Below are positions 22,568 through 34,906 of a stretch of DNA of 64,000 nucleotides, piece by piece; position 1 is the stretch's first letter, and each line of letters begins with the position of its first letter. The DNA comes from Zea mays (taxonomy: Eukaryota > Streptophyta > Magnoliopsida > Poales > Poaceae), in NCBI RefSeq assembly GCF_902167145.1, contig NC_050102.1, positions 9,238,850 to 9,302,849 of the forward strand. The letters run 5' to 3'. The position numbers were made by a program, and so were the translations under genes. Below the pieces are notes generated by a model. That model saw only the letters and a list, made by a program, of their open reading frames with translations. It did not search any database and was not told the origin of the DNA.

Positions 22568-22703
22568 GGGCTTATTCGGTTATTTTTAATCCATATGGAT
22601 TAGAGGAGATTGATACGGATTAAGAGAAATTTTGACTTACTAGGGATTGAAACCCCCTCAATCCCCTCAATCCATATGGATTGGGGTACAACCAAACAAG
22701 CCC
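22568..22703. mobile_element. Tourist-like MITE, 136 bp
   Basis: The ends are GGGCTTATTCGG and CCAAACAAGCCC, with inner inverted AATCCATATGGATT blocks. A TTA duplication at 22565-22567 and 22704-22706 fits Tourist elements. Confidence 0.8.
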
Positions 22704-22706
22704 TTA

Positions 22707-24579
22707 GGTGGTACCATTTGTGCAGTAAAAAAATCATGTATTCCGTGCGTTGACACCCTACATATTGTTTAATGTTTACCCACAAGAATTTAGTTGGTTA
22801 TTTATCATCTGTTATGTAGAAAAGTTATCTAAACTTGAATCATAATTCACAAATACTACATATACCTCAGATTTGTTTTATAAGGCGTACATGATTCGAA
22901 CTTTAATTTTTTGACAAATAATTTGGTTAAAAGTTAACTAATATAATCCAAAGTTGATACAGTTAGATTTATAAGCAATTGTACTATCTAATAGTTATTA
23001 ATTTATATGCACAAATAATATAATATACAGTAAATGAATGATCAAAGTATAGCTTAGGAGACCATATTATTCTAAATTGTGTCTTATAAAATAGAACAAA
23101 GGAGTAACATGTTTACAATCATATTACTAAATAACGGAAGAGTGTTAGACTTGTTCATAATTCAAGTTCATCTTGCAATCTCTTTCACTCTTTCACTTTA
23201 TAACACATAATAAAAGCAGTGTTCACATACATGCTTATCCCTATGACTACATAGGCCTATGAGTACCTTAAAGATGAGCAAGGGTGCACCCCTCCTAAAA
23301 GATCACAAATAGATGTTGCATCTTTAGGTTGGAGACCTTACGGAGAACATGCTGTTAAGACCGCGAAGAACCATGAGCAACCACCAACTAGGTCTCTAAA
23401 CTCGTAGAGGGTACTGGCCATCATCTCAATACGATGAAAAAGTCGGTAATTGACATCACCCCTTGCTTGGCTATGTGGAACTTGGTAGATAGTAGGAGAG
23501 CATGAGACTTGCATTGGCCGAGGAACTCAGACTCGAGAAATGACCTAGCAACACAAACATTTGGATTGTGGAGCATCACCGATTGTTAAAGGTCACAAGT
23601 GATGGTGTCATAGATTTAGATGAGGACGGTGTAGTCCATGTGCACCCATATAAAGTGATCGAGGTTGTCCACGTCAGAGAGGACATGATCTACTAGGGCA
23701 TACTTTCTCAAGATGGTGATGAAGAGGGTGTGTCGCTAGTTGTAGTCGATGGTAGTGCGATCCAAAACCACGAGAATAAGGACCATACTGTTGACCATGG
23801 TGAGGGCTTGAGCATGGATGATAACATGCTTAGCCTCGTACGCGTCGAGGGTGGTGATGTGATCCATGCATGGCTACCTTCTTGTAGGTGGCTTTGGCCT
23901 CAGCGAACTTGTCTTCGGCCTCGTGTTAGAGGTGGAGCTGTTTGATAACACTATTTGGCATGGTGGTGAGGGCCTAGAGAGATCTCAGTGGTAGGTGGTG
24001 GTGGCATGGTAAGGTGCATGCATTATTAGCGAGACCGAATTTGTGGTGGCACATGGAGGCCTAGTGAGGGAGAGACAACAACAACAACAATAGTTAGGGT
24101 TTGCATAAGGAAGGAGATGTCATAGAAGTGAACCATGTCATGATATCATGAAAGCGCATATGATTTGTGAGAATACATAATGTATTACTCAATGTTTATT
24201 GGTGCATACATATAGGCCCTATGTGGAGCCTCGATTGGCAGGCCCAGGTCCAAGAATTTACAATCTAACAACCCATGCTAAGTATGAAACTGCAACCTCT
24301 ATATGAACAAATTCCCTAAAATAGTAACCTAGTGAAAAGTGAATCTTTCCTATGCTTTGAGTGGTAAATTCCTAGGTTGAAGAGATATAAAATTTGTTGG
24401 ATGGATTCTAACATAAGTGGCAAAGCTAATTTCCTAATTGATTTTTAAGAGGACGCAAATGTAATGCTATTTTTTTCACTCCAATTGCGTATGCAGATCG
24501 ATTTATGATTCTACCCGAACAAAGTGCTATTTTAACTTGGTAAATCCATATATGAAAAATAACATTGGTTTGTGACATA
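22707..24579. other. Intergenic DNA with a possible decayed coding relic
   Basis: The first part is AT-rich and featureless. Between about 23250 and 24100 the composition becomes more gene-like, but all frames are broken within short distances and no domain is recognisable. It may be an old retrotransposon or gene remnant. Confidence 0.35.
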
Positions 24580-24897
24580 CACTACCGGAATCGCGTTCTT
24601 TGCCGAGTGTCTAAGACACTCGGTAAAGGCTATTTTACACTCGGCAAATATTTTATCGGCAAAGGGTTCTTTGCCGAGTACTTTTTTCGGACACTCGGCA
24701 AAGACTTTGCCGAGTGTCCGAAAAGCACTCGGCAAAGAAAAACACTCGGCAAATTAAAAATCGAAAAAATTTAAAAAAACGGCAAAACATTTTTTAAAAT
24801 TTTAGGAACAACTTTTCAACCCTACCCTATTACCTTACTCATCGACCTTTCATTTTTCACTATTATTTTAATTTAAATCAAATTTATATGTTTTGTA

Positions 24898-24965
24898 AAT
24901 GGTGAGATTTGAACTCGCAACCTCTCTCTCGTGCATACTCTCCTATACCACTACACTACTATACC
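24898..24965 (-). other. tRNA-like sequence with A and B box
   Basis: On the minus strand the text has TAGTGTAGTGG, a fit to the tRNA A-box pattern, and about 30 bases later GAGTTCAAATC, a fit to the B box. The acceptor stem does not pair well, and the middle (GCACGAGAGAGAG) does not form a normal anticodon arm. It is a tRNA-derived relic at best, within the CACTA interior. Confidence 0.4.
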
Positions 24966-25059
24966 AATTACGTCTATATTACGTTTTCATTCCCCATGTA
25001 CTATAATAAACCGAGAGTAATTTGATTATTTAAGGCACTAAATGAGTTCATTTGAAAAT

Positions 25060-25505
25060 GTGACCAACTATAAAATTGCATAACTTTTTAAGATCTACAA
25101 GTTTTATTTTAATAGTTTCTACATTCGAGACTGTTTACAAAATTTGAATTTTAAATTTGAAAAATTCACACAAATTTTTCAATGATAAGATGATTTCAAA
25201 TCAAAAAATTGTCAATTACAAAGTTTCATTACATTTCAAGACCTACAACTTTTATTTTGATGGTTTTTCCATCCGAGATAGTTTGAAAAATTCAAATTTC
25301 AAAATTCAAACATAGTTTTGCATAACAAGATGATTTCAAACCAAAACATTGTCAACTACAAAGTTTCATAACTCTTCAATACCTACAACTTTTATGTTGG
25401 TGGTTTTTTCTTTCAAATTCGTTTTCAGAATTCAAATTTTAAAATTTTTAAATTCAGACGTAGTTTTCGTTGACAATATGACTTCAAATGAAAAAGTTGT
25501 CAACT
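25060..25505. repeat. Diverged tandem repeats of the CACTA interior
   Basis: Roughly three units of about 125-130 bp recur. Each has a GATGATTTCAAA block, TTGTCAA-TACAAAGTTTCAT, ACCTACAACTTTTAT and a TTCAAATTT stretch. A similar unit (ATCTACAAAATTTATTTTGG) continues on the far side of the gypsy insertion at 39481-39540. Confidence 0.7.
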
Positions 25506-25510
25506 ATAAA

Positions 25511-27080
25511 TGTCGGCGTTTCGAGACCGGGGGGTCCCTGGGCCGACGAGTAAAATGTCACCGCGTGCCCCAGCCCAGATGGGTCGGCGCGAGGCCAAGC
25601 GCGAAGGGGGGAAAAGGCGGCCAGAGACGGGCGTGAGAGAGGTGGAAATCCCGCGGCCTTCGTGTTCGTCCCGCGCTCAGGTCGGGTGCGCTTGCAGTAG
25701 GGGGTTACAAGCGTCCACGCGGGAGAGGGAGCGAGCGGCCTCACGCGAGCGCCTGTCTCGTCCTCGTCCCCGCGCGGCCAACCCTCTGTAAGAGGGCCCT
25801 GGTCCTTCCTTTTATAGGCGTAAGGAGAGGATCCAGGTGTACAATGGGGGTGTAGCAGAGTGCTAACGTGTCTAGCGGAGGAGAGCTAGCGCCCTAAGTA
25901 CATGCCATCGTGGCAGCCGGAGAGGTTTTTGGCACCCGGTTCGTGTGGTGTCGTGGCCGTCGGAGGAGCGTTGAAGCCTGGCGGAAGGACAGCTGTCGGG
26001 GCTGTCGAGTCCTTGCTGACGTTCTCTTGCTTCCGTAAGGGGGCTGAGAGCCACCATCGTCATAGAGCGTGCGGGGCTCCATCATTACTTTGTCTGGCGG
26101 AGCGAGCCAGATGGGACGTCGGTCTTGTTTCCCGTAGCCTAAGTCGGCTTGGGGTAGGGTAATGATGGCGCCTCTTGTTGACGTGGCCGGTCCGCGCCCT
26201 AGGTTGGGCGATGTGGAGGCTCCTTCGAGGTCGAGGTCGAGTCTGTCTTCTGAGGCCGAGGTCGAGTCCGAGCCCCTGGGTCGGGCGAGGCGGAGACCGT
26301 CGGCTGAGGCCAGGGCTGAGTCCGAGCCCTGGGGTCGGGCGAAGCGGAGTTCGTCGTCTTCAGGGGCTGAGCCCGAGTCCGAGCCCTAGGTCGGGCGGAG
26401 CGGAGATCGCCGTCTTCCAGGGCTTAGCCCGAGTCCGAGCCCTGGGTCGGGTGGAGCGGAGTTCGCCGTCTTCCGGGGCTTAGCCCGAGTCCGAGCCCTG
26501 GGTCGGGCGGAGCGGAGTTCGTCGCCTTCCGGGGCTGAGCCCAAGTCCGAGCCTGGGTCGGGCGAAGCAGAGCTTCCTATGGTGCCTGAGGTCGGGCCTG
26601 GCTGCCTGTCAGCCTCACTCTGTCAAGTGGCACAACAGTCGGTGCGGCGCAGGCGGCGCTGTCCTTCTGTCAGGCCGGTCAGTGGAGCGGTGAAGTGACT
26701 GCGGTCACTTCGGCTCTGCTGACTGAAGGGCGCGCGTCGGGATAAAGGTGTCAGGCCACCTTTGCATTAAATGCTCCTGCGATTTGGTCGGTTGGCGCGG
26801 CGATTTGTTCAGGGTTGCTTCTTGGCGAAGACAGGGCCTCGGGCGAGCCGGAAGTTCGTTCGTCGCTGGAGGGGGGCCTCGGGCGAGACGGAGATCCTCC
26901 GGGGTCGGCTGCCCTTGCCCGAGGCTAGGCTCGGGCGAGGCGTGATCGAGTCCCTCGAATGGACCGATCCCTGACTTAATCGCACCCATCAGGCCTTTGC
27001 AGCTTTGTGTTGATGGGGGTTACCAGCTGAGAATTAGGATTTAGGAGTCTTGAGGGTACCCCTAATTATGGTCCCCGACA
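25511..27080 (-). repeat. 3' LTR of the minus-strand gypsy element
   Basis: 1570 bp, lying at the left side because the element is reversed. It holds tandem units of about 57 bp with GAGTCCGAGCCCTGGGTCGG (26265-26570) and a TATA-like CTTTTATAGGCG near 25808-25819 (reverse TATAAAAG). Confidence 0.9.
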
Positions 27081-28300
27081 GTAGCCCCCGAGCCTCGAAG
27101 GGAGTGTTAACACTCGCTTGGAGGCTTTTGTCGCACTTTTTTGCAAGGGGACCAGCCTTTCTCGGTTGCGTTTTGTTCCGGTGGGTGCGCGCGAGCGCAC
27201 CCGCCGGGTGTAGCCCACGAGGCCTCGGAGGAGTGGTTTGACTCCTCCGAGGGCTTAATGCCTCGCGCAATGCTTCGGCTGGCCTGGTTATTCCCTCATG
27301 CGAGCTGGCCGTAGCCCGGGTGCACGGTCGGGTCCCAAGTTCTCGGGCTGGTATGTTGACGCTGTCAACGGTTTGGCCGGAGCCGGGTTTGCGAGAGCAG
27401 CCCCCGAGCCTCCGCACAGGGCGAGAGGACGGTCAGGGACAGACTCGGCTTTTTTTACATATGCCCCTGCGTCGCCTTTTCGCAAGGAGGAGGGGGGGGG
27501 AAGCGCCATGTTGCCCTCGGAGGGCGCCGAACATGGTGTCTCCGGTGAGCTGCTGGCGGGTAATCCGAGCGGACGTCCGTGCCCCATTTGTTAGGGGTCG
27601 GCTAGAGGCCCAGAGGCGCGCCCAAAAGTACCTGCGGTGATCTGCCGGACCCGGTCCCCTGTCGACGGGGTCCGAGGGCTCGATGCCTCCCTCTGATGGG
27701 ATTCCGTTACAAGATCGTTCCCGCTGGTCTCGGAAATGTTCTAGGGTACCTTGGGAGCGTAGCCCGAGCCTCGGTTATGTATCGAACGTACCCAGGGTCA
27801 TCCCTCGCTCTATGTCTGAGGCGGCTGTGAACCCTTCGAGGGCCAGCCTTCGAACCCCTGATCAGTAGTGGGCGCGGAGCCCGAGTGGCCTGAGGCGGCC
27901 GTTGAACCCTTCCAAGGGGCCGGCCTTCGAACCTCTGACCAGTAGTTGTTGTGGAGCCCACGCGCTCTGAGGCGGCTGTTAAACCCCTCCGAGGGGCCAG
28001 CCTTCGAACCTCTGATCAGTAGGGAGGCTCGGAGCCTGTTTCCTTCACGGAGAAGGATCCTTTTCGGGGTATCCCCCTTTCCCGGTCCCTGTTGTAAGAG
28101 AGAGAAAGAGGAAAAAGGAAAAGGATACGAAATCGAATGACGTGGCGTACCTTTTTTTGACGCGGCTATTATGGCGAAGGCGAAGCGTCGCTCGCTTCCC
28201 CTGCCAGAGGCGCCGCCTTTCCCGCCGCGGAGTTAATGCGACGGGGCGTGCGGTTTGCGGGGCGGCCGTTGCGCGTGCGCGAGCTGTTCGAGGAACGGCC
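27081..28300. other. Polypurine side and non-coding 3' region of the gypsy element
   Basis: Next to the LTR the minus strand reads CTCGGGGGCTAC, the likely polypurine tract. The rest has no coding signal. It contains three imperfect tandem repeats and a G-rich tract near 27490. Confidence 0.6.
27820..28025. repeat. Three tandem repeats of about 70-80 bp
   Basis: Each unit has GAGGCGGCTGT, AACCCTTCCGAGGGGCC-like text, and CCTTCGAACCTCTGATCAGTAG. Units start near 27820, 27890 and 27970 and differ by substitutions and a few single-base changes. Confidence 0.75.
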
Positions 28301-28368
28301 GTTTCGCTTTGGGTTTTTGAATCCCGCGGAGGGTCCGGACGAAACGTTGAACGGGTCTTGTCCTGGTC

Positions 28369-28376
28369 TTTATATA
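28369..28376 (+). promoter_or_regulatory. Possible TATA box of the antisense gene
   Basis: TTTATATACTC lies about 140 bp before ATG 28513 in an otherwise GC-rich region, at a sensible distance for a promoter driving the plus-strand gene. Confidence 0.45.
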
Positions 28377-28512
28377 CTCGGAGGAGGGTCTGGCGACGGT
28401 TCTTTGCCCCACTTCTCGCCTCCCCCTTAGGTTTTCGCAACCCGAGAGGTTTAGCCAGAGAAAAGGAAACCTCTTACCCAGTCCTTTCCGCCGCCACCCC
28501 TTTTGGTCGGTG

Positions 28513-31500
28513 ATGGCCGACCGGGTGACCATCATCTCGCCGCGCGATCCATGGCCTTTCTCCACGGTCACGGCGGGTGATCTGGAGGATCTTGTTGCTG
28601 AGGGTTTACTTTGCCCCCTCTCTAATGAGAGGCGGCCGGAGTGGATTCTCCCTGCGAGCGGAGCCGCTCCGTCCCCGCCGCCGGGGTACGTCGTGAGCTT
28701 CGTCTCCTTCCACGAGCGGGGATTCGGTGTGCCGGCGAGCCGCTTTATGCGGGCGATCCTGCACAACTATGGGGTGGAGTTGCACAACCTTAGCCCCAAC
28801 TCCATCTTGCAAGCCGCCATCTTCGTAGCGGTGTGCGAAGGGTATTTGGGGATCGCCCCCCACTGGGACTTGTGGACTCATCTCTTTTCCGTAGAGCTTT
28901 TTGCTTCGCCGACGGGGGAGAGAAGGGTCCGCGCGGCAGTGCGGGCCGGCGGCTGTATCCTCCAGCTGAGGCAGTCGCGGGCGTCGCTGTACATTCCCGC
29001 CATCCTTGCGTCCTCGAATAAAGGGTGGCAGTGCCGGTGGTTCTACCTCCGGAACGACGGCGAGATGCTCCCGCCGTTTTCCCAGCGAGTGGTCACCGTC
29101 GTCGCCGATGCTTGGCGCCACGGGACCCCGCACGACAGACAGAAGAACCTCGAGCCCCTTCTCAAGGCCCTGGAGGTGCTGCGGAAAGGAGGACTCACCG
29201 CCGCGGGAGTGATTGCCGCCATCCACCGCCGGAGGGTGCTTCCCTTGGCGGAGCGGCGATTGCCGCTTTGGGAGATGACGCTGGAGGCTGACTTGGAGGG
29301 CTCGCGGATGTCCTCGGATCCTCTTCCCATTGACGTTCTCCACGGGCGGGTGGCCGTCACGTTGGGAAAACCGGACGCTAGCGCCTTTTCCCAGCCCTTG
29401 TTGCGCCCCGACCAAGGGTGCGTGACACTGGTGAGTGTCCGCTCCTTCCTTCTCCTTGCGTCGGGTTGCCCCTGGTTGTTACGGTCGGGATTTCCATCCG
29501 TCCCCAGGAGGTAGGGTGGCACAAGCCTTCCCGGCCACGGGTCCCGGAGGATGCGGTGGACCGAGCAGCGCGGCGGGTTGCCGTGGAGGAGAAGAAGAAA
29601 AAGAAGGACGCGGAGAAGGCCCGGGCCCACGAGCGGATGCGGGCCCGAGACGCCTTGAAAAAGCTCCATCGTCGGCAGGAGAGGGAGGGGCTCCCGAGGG
29701 AGCCGTCGCCGGAAATGCCTGACGACGACGACGATGATGAAGATGATGACGAGGATGACGACATGGCTGCCCACCTCGGCTTCAGCCCGGGCTTGAGGCT
29801 AGGCCAGGAGCCATCAAGCCAGCCCCCGAGTGGGCTGGCGCCGTTAGTCCCCGGAGTCGGGACGCCGAGGTCCCGACCCGAAGAGCGGGGGCAGACCGAG
29901 AGGGTAGTTGCCCCCTCGGCCGGGGAAGTTGAGGTGACCCCGGGGAGTCAGGCCGAGGCGTCTGTTCCCCGAGAGCCGTCGCCCACGCCGGCAGCACAGG
30001 AGAGCGACCCTCAGGTCGCCGTGGCAGCGCCTGGGCAGTCCGTCTCCCGGGCGTCCAAGGTGCCCAAGGCGAGGGTGGTGTCGAAGCTGGCGGCGAGGCA
30101 GACCTCGGCGTCGCCTTCGGGGGTCGAGATCCGAGAGACCTCCCCTAAGGCACGGTTGATCATGGCCCGGAGCGGGTAAGTATCTTGGAACGTCTTCGTC
30201 CTGGCTTCTCATTCGTATGTCCCGACCGCGACTTTTCTTTCCTCCTCAGCAAGCGAAGCCATGGCCTGACCGATCTGGCTCCCCGGAAGGCCCTTAAGAC
30301 GGCGTTGGCTTCCACAGCCGGTGCCGCTCCGAGCCTCACTGTTCAACTGACCTTCTCGCAAGGCGCTCCACAGCGAGGGGGCTCAAGCGGCACCAGTCGT
30401 CGTGGAGCGAGTTCCCGAGGCCGGCTCTTCTGCCGAGGCGGCCATCGTGCTGGAGGAGGCGGCTGGCGCGGACGTGGCCTCGGCCCCACCGGACATGCCG
30501 CTGGTGCTGGCACCTGTTGCTACTGAAGCCGCTGTCGTCCTAGTCGGGGAGCGACTTGTTGCTGCCGATGCTGAGATGGCCGAGGCATCGGCGCTCGGTG
30601 CCTCGGAGGAGGGGGCGTGGAAACGCGATCCGTCCCGCCGAGCGGCAGCCTTGTCCCTGCGCGGCGGAGCTCCGAGGGTCGGCGCCAGTTGCTCCGGTTT
30701 CGGACCCGTGAGGCCTCGGATCCCTTCTTCGTTCTTGACGATGAGCGGGAGGAGCAGTCTTGGGACGAGCTCCGCGAGTGTGCCGAAGCAACGGTGGGGT
30801 TGCTCCGGTCGTCGCTGGAGGTTTTCTGCAGGGACGTCCCCAAAATCCTCCAGGTAATGGTTTCAGGCATACCTTTTCTTGCGACCAAGGCATCTTTTGT
30901 GACGCCCCACTTCCTTCCTTCAGGATCTGACGGATCTGAGTGCCGCCAAGTCGTCGTTCATCCGCCACGAGGTCGACATCTGGGGCTCGCTGCGATCCCT
31001 GAGGATCTCGCTCGCCGGGGCTACTGCGCGCCTCTCTCAGCAGGACGCTGAGGTGGCGGACCTTCGGTTGCTCTGCGCCGATCTGAGAGCCGAGGCGACA
31101 GCGGCACGCGTAGAGGTGCAACGACAGCAATCAGGGTTCGACCAGGTCGCCAATGAGCGAGACCAATCTCGGGGCCGGGCTGCCGAGGCCGAAAGCCAGT
31201 CTGGAGCCCTTGCAGCAGACCTAGCCGTAGCCCAGGCCGCAGCCTCGGAGCAGCGTGCCCAAGCCGGAGGTATGTCTCGACCATTTTCGGTTTTCGTTTC
31301 AGCTTGTTTCCTCTACTTGTGTTTGAGGCCTCACGTTCTGGCTGTTCGCAGAGCTCGAGTCCGCCCTTGATGAGTCCACCAGGGCGCTTACCGGGGCGGC
31401 CGAGCAGAGGGAGGCCGACCATGCGGCCATGTCCGAGGCCATCTCGGATTTCTGCCGGGTCTTTGGCTTCGGTGACGTCCCCTCAGGGAGCTCCCCTTAA

Positions 31501-31830
31501 AGTCGCCTGCAGGCCTTGGGCGATCACGTGCGCGGCAGACTCCGCGAGGCGCTACACCACGGCGTCAGGCGGGCCTTCGCCGTGCTTGCTTCCCACTACG
31601 TCGTGGATCTGGAGCGGGTCAGCGAGGGATATTGTCTTCCTGACGAAGATGAAGCTGCCCTGGCTGAAGTCCAGAGGCTCGACGCGGCCGCCGCGGGCCC
31701 GAGCGCGGTGCTGGCGACCACCTTCGAGGCAGAGATTCTCCCGCCTGCGCCGTCGTCCAAAGTCGGGGTGGACTTTGCCGAGGGTGGGGACGAAGCCGAA
31801 GGCGCGGCTCCTTCTCCGGGCGGCGCCTAA
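28513..31830 (+). pseudogene. Spliced extra gene of the gypsy element, antisense to gag-pol (putative gypsy-type transposon domain protein)
   Basis: Five exons fit GT-AG rules: 28513-29430, 29508-30175, 30250-30853, 30924-31269, 31352-31830. Exon 1 (306 codons) resembles the plant PF04195 'putative gypsy type transposon' domain (VSFHERGFGVP, LHNLSPNSILQAAIFVAVCE). Exon 2 is basic, then has an Asp-rich tract (29719-29764) and a Ser/Pro-rich part. Exon 4 encodes a coiled coil. Exon 5 ends with a conserved-looking segment (LREALHHGVRRAFAVLASHY). The frame shifts in exon 3 near 30395 and back before about 30617, and a TAA at 31498-31500 interrupts exon 5. It is transcribed towards pol, tail to tail, ending 450 bp from the pol stop. 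Its function is unknown; such opposite-strand ORFs are known in Tat elements. Confidence 0.75.
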
Positions 31831-32280
31831 CTCTGTCGGGGCAGTTTCCTTTGAATGCACGTGTGTCTTCTGCGGCCGCTGAGGCTTGAACTCTTTATTA
31901 TCGTAGTATAAAGTTGTGCCCCTTTTCCTTTTCATTTTGCATGTCCGGCTCCGCTCGTCAGTAGCAGGGTGGCTTGCCCAAGTAGGAGTCATTTTTCGTG
32001 GTAGGTGACGAGTGAGGTATCCGTAACCCAGAGGCGTAGGAGTCCCTCGGCTCAGTCAACCTTGCCACTTACATGCACCCGCGTTCGCTTCTCGGGGTCC
32101 TGCTACCGACATAGCCGGGGGAACGCGGAAGCCTTTTTTTTGATTGAAAATTTTGACGTGGAGGGGGATCCCCCCTTTTTAGCCCCCGAGGGAGGGTCGG
32201 GCTTTGCCGAGGCAAGGCTGACCCTTCCTTGATGACGAAATTTTGCGTGGGAACGAGGTATACGAACAACTTGAAACGTC
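31831..32280. other. Spacer between antisense gene and pol
   Basis: A 450-bp non-coding stretch in which the two convergent gene ends of the gypsy element meet. It holds a T-run (32138-32145) and ACGAAATTTTGCGTGGG-like text, with no recognisable signal. Confidence 0.5.
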
Positions 32281-34906
32281 TTAAGGGTTGAAGCAACGTA
32301 GCTGTTGGATGTTCCAAGTGTTGGTGTAGACCTCGCCCTGACTGTTGGCCAGCTTGTTCGTTCCTGGCTTCAGAACTTTGGCGATGGCGAACAGCCCTTT
32401 CCAGGGGTGTGTGTAGCCCCCGCGTGCCTTCTGCAAGGGGCCGACGAGGTCCAGACCCCACACAGCAAAAGGCCAGGTGATGGGTATCGTCCGCAGAGCC
32501 CGAGCAGGCAGGTGGGTCTGCCTTGCGTAGAGCTGACACCCTTCGCAGGTGCAGACAATTCTAGTGGCGTCGGCCACCACCGTCGGCTAGTAGAAACCTT
32601 GTCGGAAGGCGTTTCCTACAAGGGCTCGAGGTGCTGCATGATGGCCGCAAGCCCCCCGAGTGTATCTCTTGTAGGAGCTCCTGGCCTTCGGCGATGGAGA
32701 TGCATCGCTGGAGGATGCCTGAGGGGTTGCGGTGGTAGAGCTCCTTCCCATCTCCCAGCAAGACGAATGACTTGGCGCGCCACGCCAACCGCCAAGCTTC
32801 GGCTCGGTCGAGGGGTAGCTCTCCTCGGTGGAGATATTGCGGGTACGGGGTCTGCCAATTTTGATTAGGCGGGACCCTGCTTCGCTCCTCCTCGACGCGC
32901 AGTGCCTCACCCTCGGGGGCCGAGGGTGCCTCGGGCTGAACCGAGGGTGCCTCAGGCCGAGCTGAGGGTGCCTCGGACTGAGCCGAGGGTACCTCGGGCT
33001 GGGCCGAGGGTGCCTCGGGCTCGGGCGTGTCGTCGATCTTGACGGAAGGTTGATGCAGGTCTCGGGAGAAGACGTCCGGGGGAACCATTGTTCGCCCCGA
33101 GGCTATTTTAGCCAGTTCGTCCGCAGTCTCGTTGTAGCGCCGGGCGATGTGGTTGAGCTCGAGCCCGTAGAACTTGTCTTCCAGGCGCCGAACCTCATCG
33201 TAGTAGGCCTCCATCTTCGGGTCGCGGCAGTGGGAGTTCTTCATGACTTGGTCGATGACAAGCTGTGAGTCACCGTGAGCGTCGAGGCGTCAGACCCCTA
33301 GCTCGATGGCGATCCGCAACCCGTTGACCAGAGCCTCGTACTCAGCCACATTGTTGGACGCCGGGAAATGGAGGTGTAGCACGTAGCGTAGGTGCTTCCC
33401 GAGGGGCGAGATAAAGAGTAGGCCTGCGCCGGCTCCTGTCTTCATCAGCGACCCGTCGAAGAACATGGTCCAGAGCTCCGGTTGGATCGGAGCTGTTGGG
33501 AGCTGGGTGTCGACCCATTCAGCCACGAAGTCCGCCAAGACCTGGGACTTGATGGCCTTCCGAGGGGCGAACGAGATTGTTTCGCCCATGATTTCCACCG
33601 CCCACTTTGCGATTCTACCTGAGGCCTCTCGGCACTGGATGATCTCCCCCAGGGGGAAGGATGACACCACAGTTACCGGATGAGACTCGAAGTAGTGTCG
33701 CAGCTTCCGCCGCGTCAGGATCACCGTGTACAGCAGCTTCTGAACTTGTGGGTAGAGGATCTTGGTCTCGGACAGTACCTCGCTGATGAAGTAGACTGGC
33801 CTCTGGACGGGCAATGCATGCCCCTCTTCTCGTCTCTCAACCACAATCGCGGCGCTAACCACCTGGGTGGTCGCGGCGACGTAGATCAAGAGGGCTTCTC
33901 CGGCAGCGGGGGGCACCAAGATGGGCGCATTCGTGAGGAGCGCCTTCAGGTTTCCGAGGGCTTCCTCGGGCTCAGGGGTCCAAGTGAAGCACTCGGCCTT
34001 CCTTAAGAGGCGGTACAGAGGCAGGCCTCTTTCGCCGAGGCGTGAGATGAAGCGGCTCAGAGCCGCAAGACATCCCATGACTCTCTGTACGCCTTTTAAG
34101 TCCTTGATGGGCCCCATGCTAGTGATGGCTGCGATCTTCTCCGGGTTGGCTTCGATGCCCCGCTTGGAGACGATGAACCCTAAGAGCATGCCTCGGGGTA
34201 CCCCGAAGACACACTTTTCGGGATTGAGCTTCACGCCTTTCGCCTTGAGACATCGGAACATCACTTCAAGGTCGAAAAGGAGGTCGGAGGTTTTCCTCGT
34301 CTTGACTACGATGTCATCGACGTAGGCCTCGACTGTCCGGCCAATGTGTTGGCCGAACACATGGTTCATGCACCGCTGGTACGTCGCGCCCGCATTCCTC
34401 AAGCCAAACGACATGGTGACATAGTAGTACATGCCGAAGGGCGTGATGAAAGAGGTCGTGAGCTGGTCGAACTCCTTCATCCTGATTTGGTGATACCCTG
34501 AGTAGGCATCGAGGAAAGACAGGGTTTCACACCCAGCAGTGGAATCCACGATTTGATCGATGCGAGGCAAAGGGTAGGGAACCTTTGGACATGCTTTGTT
34601 TAGACCAGTGTAGTCTACACACATCCGCCATTTCCCTCCTTTCTTTCTCACAAGCACAGGGTTGGCAAGCCATTCGGGATGGAATACCTCTTTGATGAAT
34701 CATGCCGCCATTAGCTTGTGGATCTCCTCGCCTATGGCTCTGCGCTTTTCTTCGTCGAATCGGCGCAGAGGCTGCTTGACGGGTCGGGCTCCGGCTCGGA
34801 TGTCCAGCGAGTGCTCGGCGACATCCCTCGGTATGCCGGGCATGTCCGAGGGACTCCACGTGAAGACGTCGGCATTCGCGCGGAGAAAGTCGACGAGCAC
34901 TGCTTC
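32281..34906 (-). pseudogene. pol: Gypsy Pol (RT, RNase H, RNase H2-like, damaged integrase)
   Basis: Reading leftwards from the TAG at 34904-34906: reverse transcriptase with WRMCVDYTGLNKACPK, FLDAYSGYHQI and YVDDIV, then the usual RNase H, then an archaeal-type RNase H (MFFDGS, NNVAEYEALVNGL). A proline-rich linker with about five PSAQPEA-like heptads (32920-33030) follows, then integrase. Integrase keeps the zinc-binding start, but at about 32404-32410 GGYTH is joined to PWKGLFAIAKVLKPG, so most of the catalytic core is deleted. Other breaks are stops near 34697 and at 33287-33289, and a one-base insertion in a G-run (32652-32657). The end, RCFNP plus TAA at 32281-32283, is intact. The copy cannot integrate unaided. 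Confidence 0.9.

Noticed and set aside
24898..24965. A functional tRNA gene
   Set aside because: A and B boxes fit, but the acceptor and anticodon stems do not pair, so only a tRNA-like relic is reported.
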